A stretch of 64,000 bases of DNA from Saccharina japonica (lineage: Eukaryota; Sar; Phaeophyceae; Laminariales; Laminariaceae), in assembly GCA_008828725.1 (NCBI GenBank), contig MEHQ01003774.1:1-64000 (forward strand). The letters are read 5' to 3'. The position numbers and the translations under genes are program-made. This document shows positions 1-12,369 of the stretch, piece by piece. The notes beneath the pieces were generated by a model, which was not told the DNA's origin, did not search any database, and saw nothing but the letters and a program-made list of their open reading frames with translations. Positions within the stretch are counted from its first letter, which is position 1, and each line of letters starts with the position of its first letter.

Positions 1-36
1 AACCGAAATATGTCCGACCCCACACATCACGTGCTA

Positions 37-200
37 ATTTTCTGTCAAGTCACACGTTCAAACTAAGTATCAAATTTATTTTTCTGGACATGGAGAAATC
101 GTGATTTTCCGGCCGCGGATCTTTCCTCTTGATCTCGGCCGCGGGGAACGCAAGAGGCGCGTGTTTACACGCGCCTCACGTTTGGGCCACGCCTGGGGTC
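37..200 (+). repeat. Dispersed repeat also present in the palindrome arms
   Basis: This stretch resembles 30091-30260 in the right palindrome arm and its mirror near 21317-21486 in the left arm. Shared landmarks in the same order are CTGTCAAGTCACA, a T-rich patch, CCGCGG(A/G)TCTTT, CTCTTG.TCTCGGCCGCGG and TTTGGGCCACG. The copies differ by many substitutions and small indels, so this is an old dispersed repeat. No coding frame is convincing. Bases 200-950 hold only short overlapping open frames and nothing I recognise. Confidence 0.5.
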
Positions 201-960
201 CGTGGCACGGGCTCTGGGCGTTAAAGGCCTCGAACACTGTTAAGTAACTACGGTATCTGCTTCCGCCGAGCTAGAGCCTTCCAGGACAGTACGAACCACC
301 ATTTTTCAAGATTGATTGTGTTCTGCTCTGTTGCTGGCTGCTGATGGTGTCTTATATCGATACGCTGTCCACGGAACTCTGTTATAGGCTGTAATCACGA
401 AATAACAGCAGTCGCATATCAAGTGTTTCCTGCTGTGGTGGCTACGGACGGTGCACACGCATGTGTGTACGTGGGTTTGCCGTGTTTCCTGTCCATCAAG
501 GAGACACAAACAGAACACGTATTTGACATACCCTCAGCAGGGCAGGACAACGACGATTCGAACGCACACTTGCTCTACATTTCAAAGTAAACCGCGCAGT
601 CAAGGTGTACAACAGCACCAGCGCTCCACACGTTTGGCCTTTGTGACAGCCACGGTGTATTTGTGTTTGTATGTGTGTGTACTGTAGTGTCCAACAGGAG
701 ATGCAACAATTATGTTCACATTTCCACCTGTTTCCACGTACAATTTTGTACTCAAGCACACGTGGTCGCAACTCATCCTGCTACACAGTAGTATACAGCA
801 GTATTCGGAGGGAAATATCTGCTAAATACAGTAGGGCGCCTGATTGCGATGATGCTCCCAGTTTTCAACTTCCAAAACCCCCGGGATTCCACTCTGTAAG
901 TGTACAACATCGCGATTGTGGACCGTGTATGCATATATCATAATATATATATGCTGCTAT

Positions 961-2250
961 TCTGTCTGTCCGTAATTGGGTATCGCGATCCACAGCGCTT
1001 CAGCACCGCCTTGCCTCATGGATAGGGAGGTTGGGTGCCACAACCTGTGGAACACCAGGTCTCGCGCTGCGTTGCGTCATGCCGAGCCGTGGCCGTCGCT
1101 CTGAGCTGCCATCAAAGCCGAGCCGTGCCTCGAGCCGGTGCCCGACTAAGAAACAAGCAACCTATTGGTCGATAGAAACAGTGCCGTGCGGCGGCATTAC
1201 GATTATCACAGCTAGCAACATCCCTGCAACCGGCAACAGCAGACAGCAGTAGAAAGCAGCAACAGAAAGCAGCAACAGGAAGCAGCAGCAGAAAACGAGA
1301 GGCTGCAGAGTCGTACCCTAGCCAGTCCGAGCTGACTACCGCCCCTGATTCAGTACAAGAGTTCTCCAGAAGAGTGCTCTTCCCTCCATTAGAGTCCTTC
1401 GCTTAACGTGCTGGGAGTACGTTTGTTTTCTGAAACGTAATGCAGCCAGGCACGCTGACTTCAAACATTCAAAACTAAAAACCGCCCCCCACTGCCCACA
1501 AACAAGACAGTGCTCTATCCAGAACAAACTCAGCTGACCCAGCGTTAGCACACCCCGCAGCACCACCCTTCCCGCGACACTGCTGAGATCCCCTACTCTA
1601 TATGCACAAAACGCACGATGGCATCCGACATTAACACTCCCAACGTTACTTAGGTAGCGAAATCCAGAGCACTCCAGCCCTGCCTTGCCCCATGGGCAGA
1701 GAGGGCGGGTGCTACAGCCTGTGGAACTCTACAGTAGGTCTCGCGTCGCGTCGCGCCGTGCCGCGCCATGGCCGTCGCTCGAAGCTGCCGACAACCGCGA
1801 GACGGTCGGTCCCCAAGCCGGTCTCCAAGGATGATGTAGCTTCCTGGCTATACGAGTATTGGAGTTAAGATTCAGAAGCAGGTATCCTATTGGGCGATAG
1901 CAACAGTGCCGTGAAGTGGGGACTACATGTACAGACCACATGAATTACCAACGTCTTTTTTTGTATTGATCTGCAATATGTTCATGGAGTCATCCTGTGT
2001 AACGCCCTTATATATATATGCTCACAAATGCTGCAATGGGCTACGCAGGGCTAGCTTCACGGGCGGAGCCGTGGTCGTACCAAGAGTATTATTCAATTCT
2101 GGTATTCCATTTGTCTATCTGTCTGTCTGTCCGTAGTTGGATAACGCTAGCCAGAGCGGTGCAGCCTCGCCTTGCCCCACGGGCCGGGAGGCTAGGTGCC
2201 ACAACCCGCACATTACCGGGTCCCATACCGTGCCGAGCCCTGGCCGTGGC
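961..2250 (+). repeat. Three-copy diverged repeat
   Basis: Three related segments start near 961, 1655 and 2118. Each carries a CCTTGCC(T/C)CA(T/C)GG motif followed by GGG(T/A)GC(C/T)ACA(A/G)CC and then CG-rich text containing (A/C)TGGCCGT. The first and third are preceded by TCTGTCTGTCCGTA.TTGG. The first and second are followed by a second shared block (CCTATTGG.CGATAG.AACAGTGCCGTG at 1160 and 1885). Spacing is irregular at about 700 and 460 bp, so this looks like a degraded dispersed or tandem family rather than a gene. Confidence 0.5.
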
Positions 2251-2289
2251 GCAATCCCGAGGCAGTTCTGACAGCCATCTAGCCAGCGT

Positions 2290-3790
2290 AGCTGCTGACT
2301 TGAAACATTTGCGTTACCATGCAGGTCGCTGATTAGTTGCCCACATCCATGCCTGAGCCTGCTGGCTCCTTCTACGAGAACGGTGGAGAATAGCTGAATA
2401 GACCCATCAAGGTTCCGCCACACCCGGGGAGGATAGGATCCAATCGCTGGATCATAGATCCCTCCGTACATATCTACATCTCCGAAACGGCGATCCACCG
2501 AGGGGACACCGCCCCGCACGGTATAGAAACCCTACCCCAATCGGTTGATCACTGACAGACGTAGGCTAAGGGAGCCAGTGGCATCCAGGGACTATATATG
2601 GTCGCATCCCCGGATCAGAAGGCCTTCCATACACCTCGGACTTCCCTAACCGGGGACAAAGACGGATATCCACGGGTCGATACCGCCCCGCATAGTGTGG
2701 AAACCCCAACCCCAGAGACTGATTTACGGTTAGCTGGGGCTGATAGATCCAACGCGTGGCGAGAGTTTCCCCTCGATAAAACGTCGGGGTCCCAACGCAG
2801 CCGGAACGATAAGGTTCCATCCCCGGATCAAAAATAATTCCATACATCTACAAATGCCAAACAATCCGCGGACGAAAACGGCGACCACCAGCGTGAATAC
2901 CGCCCCGCATGGAGTGGATACCCCAACCTCATGGGCTGATTACTGATTTGGTTGGGGCTCATGGAGTCAGTGCGCGGCAAGAGTTACACCTCGGGACAAC
3001 GTCAAGGTTCCACCGTGCCAAGAAAATATTGTGTCCCCTCCTAGGATCATACATAACTCCATACATCTACAACTCCAACAACCTGGGGGCGAAAACGAAC
3101 ACCCCCCAGGTTGACATCACCCGTAAGGTGTGGAACCCCCACTCCCATCTGCTGATTGCTTATTTGGCAGGGGCTTACAGAGCCAGGGTGCGGTGACAGT
3201 TGCCCCCCGGGACAACGTTGGGGTCCCGCCGCAACCGGGGACGATGAGGTCCCATACCTGGTTGACACATTTTTCCATACATATACAACTCCAACAACCC
3301 TGGAATATTTATGGACAACCCCCGACTCGACACCGCCCCACATACTGATTTCTGATCGGCCGGGGATCATAGAGACAGCGCGCGGCGAGATTTTCTCCCC
3401 CGAACAACATCAGAGTCCCGCCGTATCCGGGAACGATAAGGTCCCATCGCCTGGTCATAAACATCCCACACATCTTCACCTCCAACAACCCGGTAACGAA
3501 AATGGACATACCGCCCCGCAAGGTGTGGAAAACCCTCCCCCCGTCCACTGATTGCGCACTTGGCTCCCAGATCCAGCACGCCGCGAGAGTTGCCCCGAGG
3601 CGCAACGTTGAGTTTCGCTGCGCACGGAAGCAATAGTGTCCTATGCCCTGGTCAGGTGTCCTTCCATACGTCTACAACTTCCACCCTCCGGCCACGAGAA
3701 CCAACACCCCCAGGGTTGATACCGCCCCGTGAGGTGTGGAAAGCTCAATCCCGCGTACGTGAGGATTGCTGATTGGCTGGGGCTCGTAAG
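2290..3790 (+). repeat. Diverged ~215-bp satellite array
   Basis: The array is marked by recurring GTGTGGAAACCCCA blocks at about 2695, 2911, 3127, 3521 and 3733, giving a period of 212-216 bp with one shortened pair of units. Each unit carries, in order, a CTGATT.GGGGCT box, a CGAGAGTT(G/T)CCCC box, CCCATCCCCGGAT, CCATACATCTACAA.TCCAACAA, GACGAAAACG and GATACCGCCCCGCA. Related shorter units occur at 6335-6800 (opposite strand), 24930-25116, 25820-25918, 27760-28321 and 35270-36490. Open frames crossing the array are repeat by-products. Confidence 0.8.
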
Positions 3791-3993
3791 CTTAGCCCTG
3801 GTATTTCGGCAGCAGCAGCAGCAGTACCACAGAGTAGTGTAGTAGAAGTGCACGGCCTACAACTCTGCGGGGCAGAACCAGTACCGGATGTCCGGCCGTA
3901 AAACCGACCTCCAGCAACGCATCAGCAGCAGCAGGCAGTGTTGTAGTGAAACTTGTTTGGTGTGCGCTGTGGTGGTGTGTGGCGCGTATACAG

Positions 3994-4390
3994 TGAGGCA
4001 TGGTCACCCCTTGATATATTGGTTATAGGAAGGTTTTGTGCTTGGCGCCTAAAACCGACCCTCCGACGCGAACACTAACCCTAGCCCGAACCGTGAGCCA
4101 GCAATCAGTGCTAGAAGGCCGTGCTTGGTCAAACCCTAGGTTGATTCCTTCGGCGTGGATGCTGTTATTACAAATTAGCAAGGTTGATTCGGCATATGTA
4201 TCAACCGCACTGGAGGCATCAAGCTGCAACAGCAGTTGTTGCAGTAACAGCAGCGTTAACCTCGACTAGTCGAGGCGTGGTTACCCCTTGGCAGCGAATA
4301 TTTACGGAGGTTTTATGCTTGACGCCTAAGGCCGACCCCTCGACCCGAACCCGAACCCTAACACTAACCCTAAACCACTTCTCGTTGCTG
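3994..4390 (+). repeat. Imperfect two-unit repeat with CCCTAA-like tracts
   Basis: Two segments about 277 bp apart (from 3994 and 4271) share GAGGC(A/G)TGGT.ACCCCTTG, GGAGGTTTT.TGCTTG(G/A)CGCCTAA and then a degenerate telomere-like tract (AACACTAACCCTAGCC in unit 1; GAACCCTAACACTAACCCTAAACC split over 4353-4377 in unit 2). CCCTAA is the complement of the TTAGGG tract at 54 kb. They look like decayed interstitial telomere-like sequence inside a dispersed repeat. Confidence 0.5.
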
Positions 4391-4439
4391 TTGCGACCGT
4401 GTGTACTTATTGGGTGCCTTCCGCAGTAGATCATAAATA

Positions 4440-5320
4440 CACGACTACTACCCTCCTTTACATTGTGCTATTTTTGTTGCCTCAAGGTCATCCAAAGCCA
4501 CCAAGCCGATATCATGCTCATAGATCCTCACGCGGATGTACCACTAACTGCGGACTAGTTTGAGCCTATTCCGAAAGCGACCTAGCTTATTTGACAGTGG
4601 TGCGATGCCTTGTGTCATGAGTAGTTGTCTACGGCGACTGTTCGCGCCCGCTTCGATGCTCGCCCAAACGTTCATATACGTTTAAAATTGGAAGATTGAG
4701 ACAAACCTCTATAGAACCAACGGAAAATCCAAAACCCGAACGCTAGGATGAACACAAGCAGGTTCATTGGAAGAGAGGCGATATAACATAGCGCACTCAA
4801 TTCGAGCTCCCTCCCCCAACTCTTGCCGGCTTGACACGAGACTTGCGAGATACGGCACTTAACACTGCATTTTCCTGTTGTTCAGACCCCAGGCGTATCG
4901 CAATGGATTCATTGTGCGTCGCAAACGCTTTGAATTTGTGCTACTTTGTTTTTTTACGGATGGTGTGAGTTCTAATACGGTCACGGTAAGATTGTTGCTA
5001 CGTCTTGCATTTATTTTCGTGTCGTGCCAAGACTGAAAATACGCCCCATGTATTCGCCGCTGCTATATAGGGCTGCATTCAAGTGTAAAAAAAAAACTCT
5101 GACTGGCACGCCTGTATTCCTCAGTACCTGGTACGTATTATAGATGTGTGTCACCTATCATGGTCTGATTTCCAGCTCTTTGTCCACTACGATTCGTTTA
5201 CAGTCATGATATGAAATGCCTGTTGTTAAAAATAGTACGTCGTGTTAATAATAATTGTTCATACTATTCGTAAACAATGGCAGACTCTATTTCCGCATTT
5301 ATCATTTCCCGCAAGTTGCG
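4440..5320. other. No recognised feature
   Basis: I see only short chance open frames here, a short A-run near 5089-5097 and no splice-linked coding signal or repeat that I can match elsewhere in the window. Confidence 0.4.
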
Positions 5321-5324
5321 CGTT

Positions 5325-5485
5325 GCTCTAGGTGTGGCTTTTTCCTTTCGACCTTATTAGGGACACCCTCTTCGTACAAGGTGGCGAGCTATTCATGCTG
5401 CTGTCCCAACGTTAGAGTTACGGGAGGCGTGGCTTCCCTTTTCATGTTAGGGAGGCCCTCTTCATACCAGGTGGCGGCTTACTAA
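5325..5485 (+). repeat. Two-unit tandem repeat
   Basis: Two adjacent diverged units share GGTGTGGCTT / GGCGTGGCTT, CCTTTTC-type text, TTAGGGA.GCCCTCTTC.TAC and AGGTGGCG.GCTTA. The bases after it, up to 6300, hold no gene that I can support. Confidence 0.4.
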
Positions 5486-6334
5486 TACTGCATTAGAGGT
5501 GTCACAGCATTAGAGTTGCTACACACTGGAAATGTTTGTATCGTGCCAAGACCGACAGTACGCGGCATCCTCTCGCCGCTCCAAAGGCATCATTTCACCA
5601 GAAAAAAAACACCCCACCATATATACGGTGCGTGACTTCAACTTTGGTTGTATCTCAATGATCCGGGCTGTTTTATGTGAACTCGGTCTAAACCTTGTGA
5701 TAATGAGTGTATTGGTTTTAACCAAACTGGCGTGCATCCTGCGTTTTGGGTCTACTTTATAAGCAGGCGGCGTGGCCGCAGAAACGTGTAATACTACAGT
5801 ACACTGTGCCCAATTACAGCAGTAGTACCGGCCCGCTCAAGAAAAAGCCTGAGAAGTAGAAACATCGAAAAACAAAACAGAAAGCTTCTAAGCCAGTGCC
5901 CTTCTCCTAAGGAAACGGAGCCCTTCCTGTGGCTGACTTGGTCCCAAGGCCCCGCTCCCTGTGCACTTCCCGGGAAAGCGTCGTCTCGGGGATAGCAAGA
6001 AGCAAAGTGCAATATATGAAATTGTGTTCGCGCGCGCGCCCAAAATGGGAAAGTTAGCGTGAGCCTGATAACAACTTTCTTATCAGAGGGCAGGCACTGT
6101 GATGTACCTGCCATTTTATGATATCACCACTCTTGAGTTACACGTATTGCTATAACTCTATTAACCTTATCAAGTTTGATATATACCAGCGTTACGGCCA
6201 CTGCTCCGTCCGTAGCGCTAGCCCTGCGTTGCCCATCTTAGTATGCAAGTTCGTGGTATGGTACATAGTACTCGAATTAATAGAGTGTGCTGTCATGTAC
6301 CACTCTGAACCGAAACATTAGAACAAACATGCAG

Positions 6335-6800
6335 AGCTGTATCGAGCCAGGGGGTTTCCGTTTTTGTTGGAGGTGAACATGTTGTGAAGAACATATGATT
6401 CGGAGATAGGGCCTGACCATCCCTGGGCTCAGCGGGACATCGACCATGAGCCAAGCGAAAATGTAAATCAGCCCGTGAGATTCGGGTTTCCACACATTGC
6501 GGGGCAGTATCGTCCCGGGGAGTGTCTGTTTTCGTCCCCGGGTTGTTGAAGTTGTAGATGTACGCAAGGATTTCAGATCCGGGGATGGATCATTATTATC
6601 CCCGGATGCACCGGGACCTCCCCGTTGCCCGGAGGGGCAACTCTCACCGCGCACTGTCTCCATGAGCCCCAGCGAAAACGTAAAGCAGCCCGTGGTATTG
6701 GAGTTTCCACACATTGCGGGGCAGTATCGTCTCGGGGGGTGTCTGTTTTCGTCTCCGGGTCTTGTAGATGTATGGAAGGATTTATGATCCGGGGATGGGA
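6335..6800 (-). repeat. Inverted block of the satellite family
   Basis: Read on the minus strand, this block repeats the satellite landmarks of the 2.3-3.8 kb array: CCGGATCATAAAT, CATACATCTACAA, GACGAAAACAGACACC, GATACTGCCCCGCAATGTGTGGAAAC. Two to three units are present, with a GCGCACTGTCTCCATGAGCCCCAGC segment spanning 6651-6675 between them. It ends just before the start of the CAP-gene inverted duplication at about 6840. Confidence 0.7.
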
Positions 6801-7206
6801 CGTTATCATACTAACTACGCACTTCAAACTACAGTATAGGGGTATCATGTTCGTCATATCCTTCATGACTGACGGGCTCACGGAACGTTTCGTATGGGGT
6901 GTTCCCAATACCCATGGAGCATCATTTACCTTGGTGGATGTTTGTTTGTTTCGTCTGTTCTGCGCCGAAGACCTGGTACTATTCACACAGTCGGTTCGCA
7001 GATGGGGCACAGAGCTCCACAAGCGAGAGAGACGCATCATAACGTTTAGGTGCCCACTGAACGCAGCACGCGTCAAAAGTTTGTCACTATCACCGCCCAC
7101 GGTGCGCCAATTCCCCATTTTCATCTAGAGAAATGTCTCTCCGTCTAACCTTTCGCTGCACCGGTTGCCCCTGTCTTACCGTGTCGACATCTCTAAATGC
7201 GCTCAA

Positions 7207-9156
7207 ATGCACTGCCAGCGCCGTTTGAGGAGTTGGCCCTGTCGCAGGAATGGGCGCTACACGAGGATTTGCTACGGTGACAGTGACGATTCAGTTGATA
7301 CTAGATACTATGATGAGGTTTTTCTCGCTAGTCTCTACGACTCCATTGATGCACCACAAACACCTGCGGCGAACCAACTGGGCGCTGAACTACCTCCCAC
7401 GACACCAAAGGATACTCCCACCGAGATGGATGTCTTGCTCGATCTGCACAACGAAGCCAGGTAAGCGAGAAGCTCACTAACTAGATACCCCATCGGCAGA
7501 GCCGGCAGCGTGACGGTCTCGATTGCCAAGCGAGATGGTCTCATACTTCGCATATACGACAGGCAGGCGTGTGTCACGACGATCCAGGGTAGTGATATTG
7601 TAAGACGTGTGCACTTAGAGTCTATTGAGTCATTTCATTACTATTACGGTGGACCACAGTAAATAGGACCAATTTTTGTTAGTGAAAATAGGTAAATATA
7701 TAGGTTTTATTCTGGACCGTAGGTCCTATTTACTACGATCCCCCGGAATAGTAGCGTAAACCGCAGGCAGCCGATTGCAGCAACTACAATCTTACGCGAA
7801 CACCACCCCATCCTGCCTGCGTGTGGTTCCGCCTCAAGGTGCCTACACAACGCAGACGCTCTAACGTATGACGACGGAGTGGCCTCCTCTGCCATGGTAA
7901 GACCGCGTCGGTGGTGATGTGTCATGGTATGATTACCTCGATGAGGTTATGTGTTACGTGGCCGTTTACGTAGTAGAAGGCCACAACAACATCTGAGCTT
8001 TGATATATTGTTTGTATGGTTCGGCACCCCTTCACGTTTGTGTGGGTTAATTTCCGGCCGTACCTAGACGCGTTAATGGGTCCTGTGGTTGCCATCCGGC
8101 TTACGAGCCGTCTCGGGTTCCCGTTGAATTACTGCGAGGCAAACTCGTGAGAGCCAATGCATCTTCGATCCATCGCCCCCTGTACGTGCGTGCCTCCTGC
8201 TATGATACATACTGTGTTTTATCGCTGCACAGGCCCACGCTAAAACTCTGGCAAGTAGTTGTGGAGACCTTTACCACAGTGACAGCGACGACCGCAACGA
8301 CTATGGCGAGAACCTTTACCTGTGCTCGTGGAATGGCACGACATCTTGTTACACGCCCGAGGCGGCTATGGCCTCGCTATGTGAGATATGCTTCCTTTAA
8401 ACTGCACGACATATACGTTTGTCTCGAGGGTAGACACCGCCGTGATCTACGCTACATGGTCGCTTCAAGATTTAAATTAAAATCGTACCTAGCTTCGTGC
8501 ATTGATGATAGTGTGGCTGTCGCCCACCGTGAGCAAGCGGGAAGGGACCACGAAATTGGTACCGAAATGCGTTATATTCGCCATTTTTTGCATCAATCTG
8601 ATCATGTCGCACCTGTCCCCTTCTTTGCGATATACGTACGCATCCCGTTACTCACTTTCAAATATTGCAGACGAAAGCGAAGTACAGGTGGACACCGTGG
8701 CCCAGTACGGGGAACATGCGACACAGATCCTGTGGAAGTCGACCACAGAGATGGGATGTGCGGTGGAGACTTGCCATCTGGATGGTTATCTGTACGCATA
8801 CGTTGTGTGCCAGTACAATCCAGCGTGAGTACATTTAATGTGGTCTGGAACATCAAGGCCTACGTAGTAGACAATGGGGCATAACGAGTGCGGGTAGGGT
8901 TACGGTGTGCCGCTGATATTGCACACACTAAACGCCTTATCGTTGAACCAACGTCTATGGTCACATGGGAACGGGTAGGTCTGTTCAGACTGCACATATG
9001 AGACTGAATCAAGCCTAACCCCCTTGTAATTTGCGGCATTGTATCGCGCGTCGTCGTTTTCTTCCCCTCGTTTATTTTGTAACATTTTCTTGCAGCGGCA
9101 ACATTGTGGGCAAGCTTGAAGAAGAAGTGGAACTGCCGTCTGTAGACTTCTGTTAA
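7207..9156 (+). CDS. CAP/SCP (PR-1-like) domain protein A, five exons
   Basis: Exons are 7207-7460, 7767-7896, 8233-8380, 8671-8824 and 9096-9156. All four introns are GT-AG, phases agree, and the sum is 747 nt (248 residues plus stop). After a Thr/Pro-rich linker the CAP domain begins at DVLLDLHNEAR (exon 1), continues with NADALTYDDGVASSAM (exon 2), AHAKTLASSCGDLYHSD and YGENLYLC (exon 3), YESEVQVDTVAQYGEHATQILW with MGCAVETC (exon 4) and ends VVCQYNPAGNIVG (exons 4-5), which fits CAP signature 2. The four tetrad positions of the fold are visible as His (LYHSD), Glu (GENL), Glu (YESEV) and His (GEHATQ). Signature 1 is close, but Ala replaces the usual aromatic residue. CAP proteins are typically secreted, with roles in defence, cell wall or lipid binding; the role here is unknown. 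The 5' end is uncertain: the ATG at 7207 gives no signal peptide, so an upstream exon or the nearby ATG at 7134 in another frame may matter. Confidence 0.82.
7641..7751. mobile_element. Mariner-type MITE in intron 1 of CAP gene A
   Basis: This 111-bp segment has roughly 30-bp imperfect terminal inverted repeats (CTATTACGGTGGACCACAG... against CTATTCCGGGGGATCGTAG..., both running into TAAATAGGACC) and is flanked by TA at 7639-7640 and 7752-7753. A TA duplication and short inverted ends are the hallmark of Tc1/mariner-derived mini-elements. Intron 1 of the paralogous gene B is 187 bp against 306 bp here, and most of the difference is this element. Confidence 0.7.
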
Positions 9157-9231
9157 GGCCGCGGAAGATATTCTTCACCCCGCACCCCTTGGCATCAGAT
9201 GGCTCTTCCGACTGACTCTACTGTCAAGACA

Positions 9232-11000
9232 TTAGTTCGTTAATGAAAAGTTATTTGACAAGCTCTGTCTGGGCCTTCGGCCAGTTGGTGCTTTTGAAGA
9301 GAGCGGCTGCATCAGTCTTGTGTTCGATCTTCCGCAGCGTGTACTTTTCCTCAGAATGGCCATCCGCCCTTTTTCAACGGTAATCCACGCCTCGACGTTG
9401 CTATACTTCAGTGGTACGAAGTTGAAATACAAACAACCTACAACTAAACGTTTGAAATAGCCTTACGGCTAGCTACAGCTGAAACCACCGCAAGAAGTGG
9501 AAATATCCAGCTTCCTTGGTCGTGGAATCTTTCGCGGAAATTCCCACTGGAGTTGTATATACTCCTACCAAAGTTCTCCACCCCGTACTTTCACTCACGT
9601 TCAGGTACTTTCAGCCACTTCTAGGCGCATGTCACCATAGGACAAGCGCTTTAAAGTCAAACAATTGTATGGTTGACGGGGATTAACTGAGCAAGTACCC
9701 AATTGCTTCGGGCCCGATGTTTATGTTTCTAATGTTGTTTGTTAGGTACCTATCCTATGATGGTTCGTGTCGGGCTCGGCTCGGGTTGTTTGCTAACCTC
9801 GGTTGTTGGGTGTGGTATATGGCCTCCCAAGCTAGAGGCGTCAAAAGCATGGGATGCTTACTACCTTTGCCATACCGCGCTTCTTGGCGCACTTCTACAC
9901 ACCCCCACTGGATGAAGATGGAAGCTTCAATGAATCTGTATTTCGTGGGGATGCCGCGAGTTTTATGGGAGTAGGTCCGATCTCTACAAAACCTGTAATT
10001 CAAGCGCACGGACGCTTCAAAGGACTTTGCTCGAATTAGTACGAAGCTTTGGTGGCCATGGAAGGAGCGGAAACCTCCACCAAAATGTCTTCCCAACTGT
10101 GCGTGTACGTTGGTGAAGGCAGAATCCACTCTAACGGGGAGAAACTGAAAATTATCTCCACATAAGTGGTGGAAGCCTCGGCAGAAGCAGCAGCTTCCAC
10201 GGAGGCAACGTAGTCGTCTGCGGACACTCCCACGGAGACTTCCGAAGAGAAAAATTGACTTTACTTCCACTGGCTTCCGATAATTTCACTTGCTTCTGAG
10301 TCCGTTTTGTATACACTGGCTGGCTTGAACAAACTTCAATTAGCGTTGTTCCATTGGGAGCTAATGTAACCGTCCATAGACGCAAGGGATAATGGATATA
10401 ATTGTCCATGCAAGCAGTGCATGTTCCCATGGACGCAGTGGTATATCTCACGGAATCGGTGGAAGAAGCTTCGATGTAATTCGTGGGAACTTCTACGGAG
10501 TCCATCGAACCGTGCGTGGAAGCAGGGGAGGTGGAAGCTTCCTGGCAGGCCCCGTGAAATCTCCAATTAACACTCTCACGGCAGCTTCCTTCGACCTGTT
10601 TATATTACCCTGGCATCCGTGAACGCCCATGGGGTGCCACATACGCCCACCAAATTGCATTTACGTTCATGACAATAGTGGAAACTGTGAATGGGAAAAT
10701 CCCATGCAAGCTACTGTAAATGTTAGAGCACTCAGGTGCGAGGTTTCTTGGCGTGTTGCCGTGCCCACTACTGTAGGAGCGAGAGGAAGAGATCCAGGAC
10801 GCCATAAGGCGGCAGAGAAAAATAGAAAATATCAATTATATTGTCGTTGAAAACCAACTAAACTTGGGTGACCGTTAACCTCCTCATCATCCTGGAACTC
10901 TCTTAAGGCATCCAACTATTTTTTTTCTCACCCTAACCCATAAACTTCCATGGGAGGGGCTAGCAGCTTGCATGGAAGCTGTAGTAGTTTTCAACAAAGC
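9232..11000. other. Intergenic, GGAAGCTTCC-type short motif cluster
   Basis: Downstream of gene A no gene is recognised. Between about 9900 and 11000 the words GGAAGCTTC, CTTCCAC, TTCCATGG and GTGGAAG recur at irregular intervals on both strands, for example near 9930, 10060, 10190, 10250, 10470, 10530 and 10970. The result is many overlapping short open frames without a consistent reading frame. This may be a decayed short-period repeat. Confidence 0.35.
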
Positions 11001-11226
11001 GCCACTTTCCGTTCACGACAAGCAAACGTTTGCGCACAACACGGTCCGCCGTGTATTATACATACTTTCACACTCTCCGGCTCTCGAGCCCATCTCCCAT
11101 GAGGGTATGCGGTGGCGGGCTTGCTTGACAAGCTTCAGTTAGAGTCATCCTCTATCAGCCCTCCCCCCCCAACTTACATTCTATAGTGTTTTTCGAACAT
11201 AATGTTTGAACATACCAACTGTCCAT

Positions 11227-11461
11227 CGTTGATGATCGTTGCTTTCTATGCCGCGCCCGGGCGGAGCGGGTGCGGAATATATGGTCTCGGCCACCGTACC
11301 GGACTTCGAGCCGTCGAACTTCACCCAGCCTACCGAAATATTTTTCGCAAGGACATGGACCAAATCAAAACTGTGTTCGACGGGTAACATCTATAGAGCA
11401 TGGAATCAACGTATGGAAGACATGTGCGATCTACGCGCATGTGTCGGGTGGCAAGTACCCG
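11227..11461 (+). CDS. Possible uncharacterised exon between the CAP genes
   Basis: A plus-strand frame reads EYMVSATVPDFEPSNFTQP and continues through RTWTKSKLCSTG to a stop at about 11464. It sits beside a good donor sequence (GA|GTAAGTTT at about 11462), and another plus frame in the second half reads VSGGKYPSKFIW. This could be an exon or pseudogene fragment. I recognise no family, no upstream acceptor can be fixed, and chance is quite possible. The frame choice is uncertain because two plus frames are open. Confidence 0.18.
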
Positions 11462-12369
11462 AGTAAGTTTATATGGCGCAAAGGCCTGCCAATATACAAC
11501 AGTGTAACCAGCTTCGCGGCGACCATAATCTCTACTCCGCTATAAGCTCAAGTGATGCAAGGCTCGATGTTTCCTCCGGTAAAATCCACGGCGGAAGGCT
11601 CAGTCTTGTGTTTGTTGATAAGGCGCACGTCGGCTTTTCGCCGACAAATACACGCCCCTTGTTAGTATGACGTAGCGTCATAGCGCAAGGGATGTGCACC
11701 TAAGAGTCAATTTGTAAAATGTCAAACAATATCTGTAAATAGGCAAGAATCGAAAGGCGTTGATCTCCCTTTTGCCCTGGCGTAGACACAACAAGTAAAC
11801 CTCCTTTTCGACGCATGCTACGGCAGAGGTGCACCATATTAAGGTTTTGCCTCAGAAGGGTGGTCACTTGAGGAGCTCTATACCACACCTAAATACTGAC
11901 TCAGGAGGGGGGGAAATGCTACCCGATTAACCGTCACACGGTCTAAGTATAAAATGATAACCGTTGCAAAACAATAACGAATTTCCGACGACTTCAATAT
12001 AAGGAACCCCGTCACCCAGAAAGAAAACAGCCTAAAAAGTGGCACTTCTATCTTAGCACGCGTCTTTCCTAACATACTGACATACTAACATACTAACATA
12101 CTCATGTTGTTGTCCACTGGTCTCTTGGTACATCCGTTTACAAGACGATTCGAAGGGGGATAAGTGAATATTAATATTTGTTGCAACGTCGTTTTTGAGC
12201 CGGTCATAGGCTTTATCGAGCGACGCGAACAAACTATCAGCTTTCGTGAGTTTCGATGCTGCCGGGGTAGCAACGTTGGGTTAGTGAATTCGTCTCGTGA
12301 GTCGATTCTGGCTACCTGCCACCGCTGTGTTTGTCACCCAGCGCTTTACGCACCCCACCTACGGAGCGT

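Larger units (their letters stand above)
6840..9225 (+). repeat. Left arm of diverged inverted duplication (CAP gene A)
   Basis: This arm matches 12790-15040 read on the minus strand. Similarity starts well upstream of the CAP genes (TTCATGACTGA, GGATGTTTGTTTGTT, TCTGTTCTGCG) and runs through exons, introns and about 60 bp past the stop codon (GGCCGCGGA.GAT). Exons are far better conserved than introns. The duplication therefore carried a whole gene with flanks, and the two copies now converge with about 3.7 kb between their stop codons. Confidence 0.75.

Noticed and set aside
6573..7128. Frames of 167-183 codons on both strands upstream of CAP gene A
   Set aside because: They span the satellite and the duplicated upstream region. 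The part shared with 14870-15040 shows no clear codon-level conservation or domain.
8147..8884. 245-codon plus-strand open frame
   Set aside because: It overlaps CAP gene A exons 3 and 4 in a different frame and runs through an intron. The spliced frame carries the CAP motifs.
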